A stretch of DNA of 50,458 nt, taken from a candidate division FCPU426 bacterium (lineage in GTDB: Bacteria > Oederibacteriota > Muellerivitia > Muellerivitales > Muellerivitaceae). The stretch covers positions 1-50,458 of the forward strand of contig PLZG01000020.1 in NCBI GenBank assembly GCA_003152075.1, in the 5' to 3' direction. The translations under genes were made by a program, and so were the position numbers. The notes beneath the pieces are model-generated. The model searched no databases. It had not been told where the DNA came from and was given only the letters and a program-made list of their open reading frames with translations. Below, in pieces: positions 38,365-47,789 of the stretch; position 1 is the first letter of the stretch, and each line of letters starts with the position of its first letter.

Positions 38365-41300
38365 ATGACCACCCAAACCCTCCCCAAGACCGAATCATCC
38401 TCTGAGCCCGACGCGCTCGATGTCATCCAATTGCTTAAAACCATGATGGCCCTGAAAAAGGGTGACTTTTCCGTGCGCCTCCCGATTGAATGGACCGGCA
38501 CGGCCGGCAAAATCGCCGATACTTTTAACACGGTGGTTGAGATGAACGAGCACATGGCGTTTGAACTGGAACGCTTGCGTGACGGGGTGGCCAAAAAAGG
38601 CAAGATCAACCAGCGGGCCCCCCTGGGGGAATTTAACGGGTCCTGGTCCCGGATGTTGGAATCGGTGAATACCCTGATCGATGAACTGGTGCGTCCCACC
38701 AGCGAGATGTCCCGGGTCATCGGCGCGGTGGCTAAGGGAGACCTTTCCCAAGAAGCGGCATTGGAAGTGGGCGGTCGCCCCCTGGAGGGGGAATTTCTCC
38801 AAACGGGCCATACCATCAACACCATGGTGGACCGGTTGCGGACATTCACCTCGGAAGTCACCCGGGTGGCGCGTGAGGTGGGAACCGAAGGCAAACTGGG
38901 CGGGCAGGCCATTGTTCCCGGGGTCGCGGGCACCTGGAAGGACCTGGCCGACAACGTCAATTTCATGGCCAGCAACCTGACGAGCCAAGTGCGTAATATC
39001 GCCGATGTCACCCTCTCGGTAGCCCAGGGGGATCTTTCCAAAAAAATCACCGCCGACGTGCGCGGTGAGGTCCTTGTCCTCAAAGAAACCGTCAACACCA
39101 TGGTGGACCAGCTGCGGTCCTTCGCCTCGGAGGTCACCCGGGTGGCGCGCGAGGTGGGAACGGAAGGCAAACTGGGCGGGCAAGCCCAGGTTGCGGGAGC
39201 CGCCGGAACCTGGAAAGAACTCACCGACAACGTCAACTTCATGGCCAGCAACCTGACAAACCAAGTGCGTAACATCGCTGATATCACCACCGCCGTGGCC
39301 AACGGGGATTTTTCCAAAAAGATCACAGCCGATGTGAGCGGCGAATTCCTCCAGTTGAAAGAAAAAGTCAACACCATGGTGGATCAGCTGAGCCTTTTCA
39401 CCTCCGAAGTCACGCGCGTAGCCCGGGAAGTCGGAACCGAAGGAAAACTGAGCGGCCAGGCCATCGCGCCGGGAGCGGCCGGAACATGGAAAGAACTCAC
39501 CGATAACGTCAACTTCATGTCCTCGAACCTAACCAGCCAGGTTCGGAATATCGCCGACATCACCACCGCCGTGGCCAACGGCGATTTTTCCAAAAAAATT
39601 ACCGCCGACGTGCGGGGCGAGTTCCTCCAGTTGAAAGAAAAAGTAAACATGATGGTGGACCAGTTGGGCCTTTTCACCTCGGAAGTCACCCGGGTGGCGC
39701 GCGAGGTTGGTACCGAAGGTAAGCTGGGCAGCCAGGCCATCGCGCCGGGCGCGGCGGGCACCTGGAAAGAACTGACCGACAACGTCAACTTCATGTCCTC
39801 AAATTTGACCAGCCAGGTTCGTAACATTGCCGACATCACCACCGCCGTGGCCAACGGCGATTTCTCCAAGAAGATCACCGCCGACGTGCGGGGTGAGTTT
39901 CTCCAGTTGAAAGAGAAAGTCAACACCATGGTGGACCAGTTGAGCCTTTTCACCTCCGAAGTCACGCGGGTAGCGCGCGAAGTCGGTGTGGAAGGAAAGC
40001 TGAGCGGTCAAGCCATCGCGCCGGGCGCGGCGGGTACCTGGAAAGAACTCACCGATAACGTCAACTTCATGTCCTCGAATTTAACCAGTCAGGTCCGCAA
40101 TATCGCCGACATCACCACGGCCGTTGCCAACGGCGACCTGTCAACGAAGATCACCGCCGATGTGCGGGGTGAGTTCCTTCAGTTGAAGGAAAAAGTCAAC
40201 ACCATGGTGGACCAACTGCGATTCTTCACCTCTGAAGTCACGCGTGTGGCCCGCGAGGTGGGTGTGGAAGGAAAGCTGGGCGGCCAAGCCATCGCGCCGG
40301 GGGCCGCGGGCACCTGGAAAGAACTCACCGACAACGTCAACCAGCTGGCGGCTAATTTGACCACCCAAGTGCGGTCCATTTCCGAGGTGGTGAGCGCCGT
40401 GGCCAGCGGCGACCTGACCCGGTCCATTCATATGGACGCCCGGGGGGAGGTGGAGACATTAAAAGATACCATCAACCAGATGATCGCGAACCTGCGCGGC
40501 ACCACCTTGAAAAACTCCGAACAGGTTTGGTTAAAGACCAACTTAGCCCGTTTTACCCTCATGTTACAGGGACAGCGGGACCTGCCCACGGTGGCCCAGG
40601 CCATCCTCTCCGAGCTTAACCAGGTGGTTTCGGCCCAGCACAGCGCCTTTTATATCGCCGATTCCAAGGAATCGGGCGAGACCCGGTTAAAACTTCTTTC
40701 CGGCTTTGCCTACCTTCCACGCCCCGAACTCCCGAGGGAATTCGGTTTGGGGGAGGGCCTGGTGGGGCAGTGCGCCAAGGAAAAGACCATGATTTTATTG
40801 AAAAACGTGCCGGGAAATTACATCCGTATCAATTCGGGTTTGGGGGACGCGAGCCCCATGAACCTGGTGGTATTGCCCGCACTTTTCGAGGGCGAGATCA
40901 AGGGGGTCCTGGAGTTGGCATCCTTTGAAGTGTTTACCCCATCCCATCTGGCCTTCCTGGAACAGCTGATGGAAAGTATCGGTATTGTCATCAACACCTT
41001 AGAAGCCAATTTTCGCACCGAAACCCTCCTGAAAGATTTGCAAAGCCAGCAGGAGGAATTACAAAATTCCAACCAGAAGTTGGAGGAGAAAGCCGACCAG
41101 TTGGCCCTGACCTCCAAGTACAAGACCGAGTTTCTTTCCAACATGTCCCATGAATTGCGCACGCCCTTGAACAGCATGCTGATCCTTTCCCATCAATTGG
41201 CCGAGGATTCCAAGGGTCTCACTCCCAAACAGGTGGAATACGCCCGCACTATCCATGCCTCGGGCGGCGACTTGCTGCTTTTAATCAACGACATCCTGGA

Positions 41301-42456
41301 CCTAGCCAAGGTGGAGTCCGGCACCATGACGCTCGATGTGGTTAGCGTGCTCTTCACCGAGATGCGGGACCGTTTGGACCGTTTGCTTCGCCACGTGGCG
41401 GAGGGCCGGGGGTTAAAATTCAGCATCGAATTAGACCCCAAACTGGGGAATGAGATTCACACCGATTCCAAGCGGCTGGAGCAGATTTTGAGAAATCTCC
41501 TGGCCAACGCCTTTAAGTTCACGCAAAAAGGACAGGTTCACCTCAAGGTGGCCCCGGCGAGCAGCGGCTGGAGCATTGACCATCCTGTTTTAAGTAAAGC
41601 CAAGGAAGTCATCGCCTTTTCCGTCATCGATACGGGCATCGGTATTCCGGTGAACAAGCAAAAAATCATCTTTGAGGCCTTCCAGCAGGCCGAAAGCGGA
41701 ACCAGCCGAAAATACGGCGGAACGGGCTTGGGTCTTTCGATCAGCCGCGACCTCTCCATTCTTTTGGGCGGGCAATTGACTTTGGCCAACAGCGAGCCAG
41801 GGCGTGGCAGTACTTTTGTCCTCTACGTTCCCAAAAACTATGTCCCCGATAAGGTCGTCACGGCGTTCATAGCTCCCGCTACCGAGCCGGAATTGTTGGT
41901 GGCCGCGAATTCAATGCGCCACCCGGATCGAAGGGAAAATGATGGGATCCTCGCGTTCCCGGCCAAAGAGGAATCGGGCAACGGGAAAAAACACGCCGCG
42001 ACCGCCATGCTTCCGGAGATCAAACTCAAAAATAATATTGAGCCGGCAAAACCCAATAACGCGATTCTGATCGGCCGAAAGGTTCTGGTGGTGGACGACG
42101 ACATTCGCAATATCTTCGCCATGACCAGCCTGCTGGAGCACCAGCAAATGCAGGTTTTTTCCGCCGAGAGCGGCCGTGAGGCCCTTGAACAACTGGAAAA
42201 GACCCCGGATATGGACATCGTACTGATGGACATCATGATGCCTGAAATGGATGGCTATGACACCATGCAGGCCATCCGCAAAAAAGAATCCTTCAAAAAC
42301 CTGAGCATCGTAGCCTTGACCGCCAAGGCCATGAAAGGTGACAGGGAAAAATGTATCGAGTCCGGCGCCTCGGATTACATCACCAAACCAGTGGATACGG
42401 AGCAACTACTCGCCCTCATGGGGACATGGTTGAAAAGAACCGGAGGTAAGGTGTGA
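38365..42456 (+). CDS. Cytosolic multi-HAMP hybrid histidine kinase (HAMPs-GAF-HisKA-HATPase-REC)
   Basis: 1363 residues from the ATG at 38365; the frame is open from 38230 but that part lies over the promoter. No membrane helix is seen. A HAMP-rich region (about residues 90-710) contains six tandem 92-residue units of the form [20 protein letters not shown] ... TMVDQL. A GAF domain follows (about 735-880), then HisKA with [12 protein letters not shown] (His929), HATPase with [17 protein letters not shown] and GGTGLGLS, and a receiver with [12 protein letters not shown] (Asp1289). The layout resembles fungal group III osmosensing kinases and their bacterial relatives. Three receiver genes overlap downstream, so it probably heads a phosphorelay. 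Confidence 0.93.
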   Translation: MTTQTLPKTESSSEPDALDVIQLLKTMMALKKGDFSVRLPIEWTGTAGKIADTFNTVVEMNEHMAFELERLRDGVAKKGKINQRAPLGEFNGSWSRMLESVNTLIDELVRPTSEMSRVIGAVAKGDLSQEAALEVGGRPLEGEFLQTGHTINTMVDRLRTFTSEVTRVAREVGTEGKLGGQAIVPGVAGTWKDLADNVNFMASNLTSQVRNIADVTLSVAQGDLSKKITADVRGEVLVLKETVNTMVDQLRSFASEVTRVAREVGTEGKLGGQAQVAGAAGTWKELTDNVNFMASNLTNQVRNIADITTAVANGDFSKKITADVSGEFLQLKEKVNTMVDQLSLFTSEVTRVAREVGTEGKLSGQAIAPGAAGTWKELTDNVNFMSSNLTSQVRNIADITTAVANGDFSKKITADVRGEFLQLKEKVNMMVDQLGLFTSEVTRVAREVGTEGKLGSQAIAPGAAGTWKELTDNVNFMSSNLTSQVRNIADITTAVANGDFSKKITADVRGEFLQLKEKVNTMVDQLSLFTSEVTRVAREVGVEGKLSGQAIAPGAAGTWKELTDNVNFMSSNLTSQVRNIADITTAVANGDLSTKITADVRGEFLQLKEKVNTMVDQLRFFTSEVTRVAREVGVEGKLGGQAIAPGAAGTWKELTDNVNQLAANLTTQVRSISEVVSAVASGDLTRSIHMDARGEVETLKDTINQMIANLRGTTLKNSEQVWLKTNLARFTLMLQGQRDLPTVAQAILSELNQVVSAQHSAFYIADSKESGETRLKLLSGFAYLPRPELPREFGLGEGLVGQCAKEKTMILLKNVPGNYIRINSGLGDASPMNLVVLPALFEGEIKGVLELASFEVFTPSHLAFLEQLMESIGIVINTLEANFRTETLLKDLQSQQEELQNSNQKLEEKADQLALTSKYKTEFLSNMSHELRTPLNSMLILSHQLAEDSKGLTPKQVEYARTIHASGGDLLLLINDILDLAKVESGTMTLDVVSVLFTEMRDRLDRLLRHVAEGRGLKFSIELDPKLGNEIHTDSKRLEQILRNLLANAFKFTQKGQVHLKVAPASSGWSIDHPVLSKAKEVIAFSVIDTGIGIPVNKQKIIFEAFQQAESGTSRKYGGTGLGLSISRDLSILLGGQLTLANSEPGRGSTFVLYVPKNYVPDKVVTAFIAPATEPELLVAANSMRHPDRRENDGILAFPAKEESGNGKKHAATAMLPEIKLKNNIEPAKPNNAILIGRKVLVVDDDIRNIFAMTSLLEHQQMQVFSAESGREALEQLEKTPDMDIVLMDIMMPEMDGYDTMQAIRKKESFKNLSIVALTAKAMKGDREKCIESGASDYITKPVDTEQLLALMGTWLKRTGGKV
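38845..40500. repeat. Six tandem 276-bp units inside the kinase gene
   Basis: Units start at 38845, 39121, 39397, 39673, 39949 and 40225 with TTCACCTCGGAAGTCAC or close variants. Each encodes a 92-residue HAMP-pair unit. The inner units are very similar at DNA level, so recombination could change their number. Confidence 0.9.
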
Positions 42457-43058
42457 TGGAAAAAGAAACGCCCGTCAACATTTTAATGGTAGATGACCAG
42501 CCGGCCAACCTCCTGGCCCTGGAGGCCGTCTTAGAAAGCCTGGGCCAGAACCTGGTACGGGCGAATTCGGGGGAAGAAGCTTTAAGGCAGCTGATCCAAA
42601 AGGATTTCGCCGTCATCCTTCTTGACGTGCTGATGCCGGGAATGAACGGTTTTGAAACGGCGGCCCTGATCCGCGAGCGTGATCGCAGCCGCCACATGCC
42701 GATCATTTTTTTAACGGCTGGCGGAAAGACCGAGACGGAGATGTTCCAGGGTTATGCCGTGGGGGCCATCGACTACCTGTTGAAACCCATCCGCCCGGCC
42801 ATCCTCCGGTCCAAGGTTTTGGTCTTGATGGACCTTTACCGCAAGACGGAGGAAGTGGGACGGTTGAATGAGGAGCTTCACCGAAGGACCGGAGAATTTG
42901 ACGCCCTGAATTTGACCTTCAAAAGCGAAAAGGAAAGCCGCAAACACTTGGAAGAAAAATTACGTTTGTCCGAAGAATTTGTTAAAAACCTAAAGGCCGA
43001 CTTGGAGAAAAGAGCCCTCGGGCCCGCCATGGCGGCCGAAGAAAGCCGATCCAAATGA
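42456..43058 (+). CDS. Response regulator: receiver domain plus C-terminal coiled coil (1 of 3)
   Basis: About 200 residues. The receiver has VNILMVDDQPANLLALE, phosphoacceptor Asp57 in VILLDVLMPGMNGF, and Lys in DYLLKPI. A coiled coil (RKTEEVGRLNEELHRR) follows in place of a DNA-binding or enzyme output. GGAGG lies upstream. The ATG overlaps the kinase stop as TGATG (a GTG 3 nt earlier is possible). Without an output domain it may relay phosphate or act by protein contact. Confidence 0.88.
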   Translation: MEKETPVNILMVDDQPANLLALEAVLESLGQNLVRANSGEEALRQLIQKDFAVILLDVLMPGMNGFETAALIRERDRSRHMPIIFLTAGGKTETEMFQGYAVGAIDYLLKPIRPAILRSKVLVLMDLYRKTEEVGRLNEELHRRTGEFDALNLTFKSEKESRKHLEEKLRLSEEFVKNLKADLEKRALGPAMAAEESRSK

Positions 43059-43756
43059 CCCAACCCGGCGAGGAGATGGAAGAAAAACTGAGTAGGCAGA
43101 CTGTGAAAGAGAATGAAATGCCCGTCAATATTCTTTTGGTGGATGACCAGCCAAACAACCTATTGGCTCTTGAGTCCATATTGGACATCCTGGGCCAGAA
43201 CCTGGTACGCGCGAATTCGGGGGAAGAGGCCTTAAGGCTACTCATTCAAAAAGATTTCGCCGTCGTCCTCCTGGACGTGTTGATGCCGGGGATGGATGGT
43301 TTTGAAACCGCTGGATGGATCCGCCACCGTGATCGCAGCCGTCATACACCCATCATTTTCCTGACGGGAGGTGGAAAGACCGAAACCGAGATGTTCCAGG
43401 GTTATGCCGCTGGGGCCATCGACTACCTGTTGAAGCCTTTCGTCCCGGAGGTGCTAAGGTCCAAGGTCGCGATATTGGTGGATCTTTACCGCAGGACAGA
43501 GGAACTGCGCAGCATGAACGAGGAACTCAAACTCAAGGCAAAAGAATTGGTGATTCTGAACATGAAGTTGGAAATCGAAAAGGGAAACCGAGATCGAACC
43601 GTGAAGAAATTGTTCAGGTCAGAAGAGAGCCTCAAAAACCTCAAAGTCCACCCGGAGCCGGTTGCCGTCGGTCAAACGGCGATTAAGAAAACAAAGACTA
43701 AACAGACAAAGCTCAATGAGAACCAGGCGAAAAACGTTATAAAGGGCGGAATGTGA
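43055..43756 (+). CDS. Response regulator: receiver plus coiled coil (2 of 3)
   Basis: 233 residues. It has a 22-residue extra N-terminus before NILLVDDQPNNLLALES. The phosphoacceptor is Asp74 in VVLLDVLMPGMDGF. The coiled coil LRSMNEELKLKAKELVILNM is followed by a basic tail. The start overlaps the previous gene (ATGA) and the end overlaps the next. It is a clear paralogue of its neighbours, sharing LVRANSGEEALR and KDFAV. Confidence 0.88.
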   Translation: MTQPGEEMEEKLSRQTVKENEMPVNILLVDDQPNNLLALESILDILGQNLVRANSGEEALRLLIQKDFAVVLLDVLMPGMDGFETAGWIRHRDRSRHTPIIFLTGGGKTETEMFQGYAAGAIDYLLKPFVPEVLRSKVAILVDLYRRTEELRSMNEELKLKAKELVILNMKLEIEKGNRDRTVKKLFRSEESLKNLKVHPEPVAVGQTAIKKTKTKQTKLNENQAKNVIKGGM

Positions 43757-44433
43757 TGGAAAATAAAACAGCCTTCAATATTCTCATTGTGGATGATGAG
43801 CCGGCCAATCTGCTGGCCCTGGAGGCCGTATTGGAAAGCCTGGGCCAAAACCTGGTGCGGGCGAATTCCGGGGAAGAGGCTTTGAGGCATCTCATTCAAA
43901 AGGATTTCGCCGTCATCCTCCTGGACGTGAGGATGCCGGGGATGAACGGGTTTGAAACCGCGGGCCTGATTCGCGAGCGAGGCCGGACCCGCCACACCCC
44001 CATTATTTTCATGACGGCAGGAGGCAAAACCGTGGCGGAGATGTTCCAAGGTTACGCCTTGGGAGCCATTGACTACCTGCTGAAGCCCTTCGTTCCGGCG
44101 GTGCTACGGTCAAAGGTCTCGGTATTGATTGACCTTCACCGGAAGAGGGAGGAAGTAAACCACCTGAATGAAGAACTTAGCCGAAAGGCCAAAGAACTGG
44201 TAATGTTAAACCTGAAGTTAGAACTCGAAAATGGGAAGCACGAAAGGACCGTGGAAGAATTACGCCGGTCTGAAAAGAGTTTAAAAAATCTCAACGTGAA
44301 CCTTGAGGCAATGGTCGCCGATCGTACCGCGGCCTTGGAAGAACGCGGCCGCCAACTGACCCGGACCAACGAGGAGCTGGCGAAAAGCGCTAAAAAGGAG
44401 TCGGAAGCAGAGACTCCCTTACCTCTCCATTAA
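43756..44433 (+). CDS. Response regulator: receiver plus coiled coil (3 of 3)
   Basis: About 225 residues with NILIVDDEPANLLALEAVL, Asp57 in VILLDVRMPGMNGF, and DYLLKPF. The coiled coil (REEVNHLNEELSRKAKELV, then LNVNLEAMVADRTAALEERG) is longer than in the other two and looks like the dimerising linker that precedes a kinase or GGDEF module, but the protein stops there. The start overlaps the previous stop as TGATG. Confidence 0.88.
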   Translation: MENKTAFNILIVDDEPANLLALEAVLESLGQNLVRANSGEEALRHLIQKDFAVILLDVRMPGMNGFETAGLIRERGRTRHTPIIFMTAGGKTVAEMFQGYALGAIDYLLKPFVPAVLRSKVSVLIDLHRKREEVNHLNEELSRKAKELVMLNLKLELENGKHERTVEELRRSEKSLKNLNVNLEAMVADRTAALEERGRQLTRTNEELAKSAKKESEAETPLPLH

Positions 44434-44451
44434 ATTTCCACCTAAAAAAGA

Positions 44452-44483
44452 ATCAAAATGGGGTTTGAGGCTATCGTTTTGAT
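44452..44483. promoter_or_regulatory. Tandem enhancer-like sites of the rhodanese gene
   Basis: ATCAAAATGGG (44452-44462) and ATCGTTTTGAT (44473-44483), 21 bp apart. The second begins 115 bp before the promoter GG. Following sequence (GATGAAGACCCG, AAAATTTAA) is also shared with the DUF3494 upstream region. Confidence 0.6.
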
Positions 44484-44587
44484 TTGCCATTAACGATGAA
44501 GACCCGCTAAAAATTTAACTAGAGACGAGAAACCTTTATTTACCTAGGCTGGCGGAAAATTCGAAAATTTTTTTCTCAGCGATATGC

Positions 44588-44601
44588 GGTATGGAACTTG
44601 C
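44588..44601 (+). promoter_or_regulatory. Sigma-54-like promoter of the rhodanese gene
   Basis: GG-N10-GC in the context TGCGGTATGGAACTTGCTTT. An ATG at 44591 lies inside it and cannot be the start codon if this is the promoter; the ATG at 44651 is. Confidence 0.65.
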
Positions 44602-44650
44602 TTTAACTGGACTGTGTGAATCGGCGAAAAATTCTAACGAGGTGAAAAAC

Positions 44651-45016
44651 ATGTCGATGACGAAAGAAGCGGTCCGAGACAAGATGAAAGACGCGAACAC
44701 CATGGTGTTGAACGTCCTGCCGGACAACGATTACGCCAAGCTCCATATCAAGGGCTCGGAGAACCTCCCCTTGGGACTCAACTCGGGTGATTTTGTGGAG
44801 GCCGTCGAGAAGAAGTATGGAAAAGAAAAGTTCTTCATCACCTATTGCGCGGGGTTGACCTGTAACGCGGGTCCCGAGGCGGCCAAGGCCTTGCAGAAAA
44901 AGGGTTTCAAGGCCAATGATTACCCCGGCGGCATCCAGGAATGGTCGGAAGCGGGTTTTCCCACCGAGGGAAGTGAAGCGAAGGAACCGGCGGCCGCCGT
45001 GACAGGTTCCAAGTAA
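44651..45016 (+). CDS. Rhodanese-like sulfurtransferase domain protein
   Basis: 121 residues: a single rhodanese domain with DYAKLHIKGSENLPLGLNS and an active-site loop YCAGLTCNAGPEAAKAL (Cys66, with a second Cys71), ending DYPGGIQEWSEAGFP. GAGGTG precedes the ATG. No signal peptide is seen, so it should be cytosolic. It could transfer sulfane sulfur or sense redox state. The ATG and upstream sites are fixed by the sigma-54-like promoter. The predicted barrel gene follows 49 bp downstream. Confidence 0.88.
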   Translation: MSMTKEAVRDKMKDANTMVLNVLPDNDYAKLHIKGSENLPLGLNSGDFVEAVEKKYGKEKFFITYCAGLTCNAGPEAAKALQKKGFKANDYPGGIQEWSEAGFPTEGSEAKEPAAAVTGSK

Positions 45017-45065
45017 GCCGTTCTTTTTAATAACTTTAAACAGCACATTCAAGAAAAGAGGAAAT

Positions 45066-45578
45066 ATGTTCCCGAACTTAAGAAAAGGGTTGTTGGTTAG
45101 TTTGACAATGGCGGGATTTTTAATACTGCCTGTTTGTTCCCGGGCGGACTCGGATTATCACCCCACCAATGACGGGGGTAATTTCGGCCTGGGTTTAGAA
45201 TTGGGTGAGCCGGGATCATGGGGCGTGGCGGGCAAAATTTGGATGGATCGGGTGAACGCCTTCGCGCCGGCCGTGAAATTCGAAAACGGAGGGTCGGCCA
45301 TCCTTCAGTTGGATTATCTTTGGCACAATTTCGACATCATCACCATGAAGGATACGGACGGGGAAATGCCGCTTTACATTGGATTGGGCGGGGACCTGAT
45401 CCTGCAAAGCGAAGTGGCAATCGCGGGCCGGGTTCCGGTGGGGATGTCCTACATTTTCGACAAGCGGAACGTGCCCGTGGACATTTATTTGCAAGCAGTT
45501 CCGACCCTTTGGTTTTTCACGGGCGGTTTTACCACCCTTGACGTCTACGGTGAATTAGGCGCCCATTACTACTTCTGA
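45066..45578 (+). CDS. Predicted outer-membrane beta-barrel protein
   Basis: A 170-residue protein with a signal peptide (MFPNLRKGLLVSLTMAGFLI, cleavage near SRADS). The mature chain alternates hydrophobic and polar residues in about eight strands (GNFGLGLELGEPGSWGVAG, AILQLDYLWHNFDII) and ends in an aromatic residue (AHYYF), the classic BAM recognition end. It is probably a small eight-stranded porin-like or structural barrel. AGAGGA precedes the ATG. Confidence 0.75.
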   Translation: MFPNLRKGLLVSLTMAGFLILPVCSRADSDYHPTNDGGNFGLGLELGEPGSWGVAGKIWMDRVNAFAPAVKFENGGSAILQLDYLWHNFDIITMKDTDGEMPLYIGLGGDLILQSEVAIAGRVPVGMSYIFDKRNVPVDIYLQAVPTLWFFTGGFTTLDVYGELGAHYYF

Positions 45579-45603
45579 TCCGAGAAATGAAAGGATGTCC
45601 AAA

Positions 45604-45750
45604 ATGTTATTCACGATCGCCGCAGTTCTAGTCGTTCTTTGGCTTTTAGGTTTCGTGAGCTCCTACACCCTGGGTGGGTTTTTACACATCTTTCTGGTGA
45701 TAGCCCTCATTCTTTTGGTTGTCGGGTTCCTCCAGGGCCGAAAGGTTTAA
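45604..45750 (+). CDS. lmo0937-like small membrane protein (48 aa)
   Basis: MLFTIAAVLVVLWLLGFVSS continues with YTLGGFLHIFLVIALILLVV and GFLQGRKV: two membrane helices in the exact layout of the lmo0937 family, small proteins of unknown function often linked to stress genes. AAAGGATG lies upstream. A hairpin at 45762-45797 (GCGCCAAA/TTTGGCGC) follows its stop. Confidence 0.85.
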   Translation: MLFTIAAVLVVLWLLGFVSSYTLGGFLHIFLVIALILLVVGFLQGRKV

Positions 45751-45761
45751 AGGATTCGATG

Positions 45762-45797
45762 GCGCCAAATCCCGGTCTCAAGTGAAGGGTTTGGCGC
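45762..45797 (+). terminator. Possible terminator after the lmo0937-like gene
   Basis: GCGCCAAATCCC pairs with GGGTTTGGCGC, one bulged T, and the following sequence is TCCAATTTTCC. The T-run is weak, so termination is only probable. Confidence 0.5.
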
Positions 45798-45849
45798 TCC
45801 AATTTTCCCCGCAAGGCATTCAAGTTTCTAAACAAATGGGAGTTTCAGC

Positions 45850-46206
45850 ATGAACCACTTGGTTTTAGTCCATGATTCGGAAAGAAATAAAACCCAGGAG
45901 GATTGGGGTTCCATGACCTGGATGGCCAACCAGACCCTCTCCGGAAGCTCGGTGGCCGTGGGCCGTTTGGTCCTTCGGCCCGGCTTCTCCGATTCCTCGC
46001 ATAGCCATTCCAACGCCGATGAAGTCATCTATGTATTTAAGGGAAATGTCCGGGTGCAAATGGCCGGGTCGGAAATTGACCTTCAGACGGGCGACGCGCT
46101 GACGATTCCATTGAAGCTTACCCACCAAATTAAAAATATCGGGAAAAAAGAAGCCGAAATGACCCTTTCCTATTCTTCCGGTGTGCGGAAGTACACGGCC
46201 GAATGA
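45850..46206 (+). CDS. Cupin-domain protein
   Basis: 118 residues: a single small-barrel cupin. The first motif HSHSNADEVIYVFKGNVRV gives metal-binding His-x-His and Glu. The second motif GDALTIPLKLTHQIKN gives the last His. No signal peptide. The substrate is unknown; stand-alone cupins of this kind include small isomerases and sensors. GGGAG precedes the ATG. Confidence 0.9.
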   Translation: MNHLVLVHDSERNKTQEDWGSMTWMANQTLSGSSVAVGRLVLRPGFSDSSHSHSNADEVIYVFKGNVRVQMAGSEIDLQTGDALTIPLKLTHQIKNIGKKEAEMTLSYSSGVRKYTAE

Positions 46207-46254
46207 CGGGCCAGGTTTTTTTCAACTAAAGTACAGCCCCCAAAACCGCTTTTC

Positions 46255-46283
46255 TTGACGCTTCTTCCAATCTTCCCTATCCT
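46255..46283 (+). promoter_or_regulatory. Sigma-70-type promoter of the binding-protein gene
   Basis: TTGACG (46255-46260), 17-bp spacer, TATCCT (46278-46283). Expected transcription start near 46290, 42 nt before the ATG. Confidence 0.6.
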
Positions 46284-46331
46284 AACCCCAGTTTTTGCCA
46301 TGTCGGCCAAACTTAATCGATGAGGTGAAAC

Positions 46332-47468
46332 ATGCGTCAACGTTTTTGGATATTGGGCCCAGCCCTTTTCTTAATGGCCCTAGTCATTTCCTGCGGCACC
46401 AAGCTCAATCCCAACGAGATCCGAATCGGGGAATACGGCGCTTTGACCGGCGCCCAGGCCACTTTCGGGATTTCCACCCGGGATGGAATCCAGCTTGCCG
46501 TCGACGAGATTAACGCTTCCGGCGGAATCAATGGAAAGACCTTGAAAGTTATCCTGGTGGATGACCAGGGCAAGCCTGAGCAAGCGGCGGTGGCCGTGAC
46601 CAAGCTCATCACCCAGGACCAGGTCCAGGTCGTTCTCGGCGAGGTGGCCAGTTCGCTTTCCCTGGCGGCGGCCCCCCTTTGCCAGGAGAGAAAAGTCCCC
46701 ATGATTTCACCCTCCTCGACCAACCCCAAGGTCACCCAAGTGGGTGACTATATTTTCCGGGTTTGTTTCATCGACCCTTTCCAGGGGCAGGTGATGGCCG
46801 ATTTCGCCATGCAGCAGCTGAGCGCCAAAACCGCCGCCATCCTGCGGGACCAGAAAAGCGACTACAGCATGGGCCTGGCGGATTTCTTCATCAAGCGATT
46901 CAAGGAAAAGGGCGGGTCCATCGTCCTCGACCAAAGCTACGTGGCGGGCGACGTGGATTTCAAATCCCAATTGGCCACCCTTCGCGGGAAAACCCCGGAC
47001 GTTATTTTCGTCCCCGGCTATTACACCGAAGTCGGCCTCATCGCCAAGCAGGCACGGGAATTGGGAATCAAGGTGCCCCTTTTGGGCGGGGACGGGTGGG
47101 AATCCTCCAAGCTTTTCGAGATCGGCGGCAAGGCGTTGAATGAATGTTACTTCTCCACCCACTATTCCTCCGAGTCCACGGATCCGAAGGTGTTGGATTA
47201 CGTCAAGAAATACCGGGCTAAGTTTGGCTCCGTGCCCGACGGTCTGGCGACACTGGGTTACGATGCCGCGGGCGTTTTGGCGGAAGCCTTGAAGCGGGCA
47301 AAAAGCCTGAGTGGGGCGGATATCCGGGACGCCATCGCGCAGACCAAGTCTTACGCGGGAGTCACCGGCTCGATCAGCATGAATGCCAACCGGGACGCCG
47401 TGAAATCCGCGGTCGTCTTGAAAATCGAAAATGAAAAGGCTTCCTACGTCACCACGGTGAACCCCTAG
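46332..47468 (+). CDS. LivK-type ABC substrate-binding lipoprotein (branched-chain amino acid class)
   Basis: A 378-residue protein. The lipobox LVISC has Cys21. It follows the Peripla_BP_6 pattern: IRIGEYGALTGAQATFG, IQLAVDEINASGGINGKTLK, VVLGEVASSLSLAAAPLCQE and ISPSSTNPKVTQVG. This class binds amino acids or related small molecules and delivers them to LivHMGF permeases, none of which is in the window. GAGGTG precedes the ATG. It is a single-gene unit with its own promoter and terminator. Confidence 0.93.
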   Translation: MRQRFWILGPALFLMALVISCGTKLNPNEIRIGEYGALTGAQATFGISTRDGIQLAVDEINASGGINGKTLKVILVDDQGKPEQAAVAVTKLITQDQVQVVLGEVASSLSLAAAPLCQERKVPMISPSSTNPKVTQVGDYIFRVCFIDPFQGQVMADFAMQQLSAKTAAILRDQKSDYSMGLADFFIKRFKEKGGSIVLDQSYVAGDVDFKSQLATLRGKTPDVIFVPGYYTEVGLIAKQARELGIKVPLLGGDGWESSKLFEIGGKALNECYFSTHYSSESTDPKVLDYVKKYRAKFGSVPDGLATLGYDAAGVLAEALKRAKSLSGADIRDAIAQTKSYAGVTGSISMNANRDAVKSAVVLKIENEKASYVTTVNP

Positions 47469-47489
47469 AAACCAATTTTGAATTGAGGA

Positions 47490-47520
47490 GGGCCCGGCCA
47501 CAAATCGGGCCCTTTTTGTT
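47490..47520 (+). terminator. Intrinsic terminator after the binding-protein gene
   Basis: GGGCCCG and CGGGCCC form a perfect 7-bp stem with a 9-nt loop, followed by TTTTTGTT. Confidence 0.85.
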
Positions 47521-47789
47521 GTCAAAGCCTTTTGTGGCCTGTCTTTGTGCAAACCTACCGGCAGCTTTTTGTGCAGTCCTAAAAATTTACATCCCCCTCA
47601 TCTCATTCCGCTTGATAAGTTTTTGAAGCGGTGATTAAGTTAATGTCCAGCTTCAAACTATGATTCTCAAAAGGATAGCGGACCATTTTAAAAGTTGATC
47701 ATCTTGATAGCCGTTAACTCTATAAATCACCCAGGAGAACTATTCCTGTACTAAACCAACTTAGCCGTCCAGTTGCCAAGGAGAACGCC
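47521..47789. other. Intergenic, no gene; one ATCATCTTGAT site
   Basis: A 6-bp hairpin CCGCTT/AAGCGG lies around 47610-47633. ATCATCTTGAT (47698-47708) resembles the sites of the putative sigma-54 regulon, but no partner site or GG-N10-GC promoter was found. AAGGAG at 47779 serves the EAL gene. Confidence 0.5.

Noticed and set aside
38310-40431. Long minus-strand open frames (up to 355 codons) across the kinase repeats
   Set aside because: They mirror the repeated HAMP units, give Ser/Arg-rich translations, and have no start signals.
44591-44650. 20-residue N-terminal extension of the rhodanese
   Set aside because: Its ATG lies inside the -24/-12 promoter element.
47521-47789. Sigma-54 regulon member: EAL gene
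   Set aside because: Only a single ATCATCTTGAT site, no partner site, and the nearest GG...GC has 11-bp spacing.
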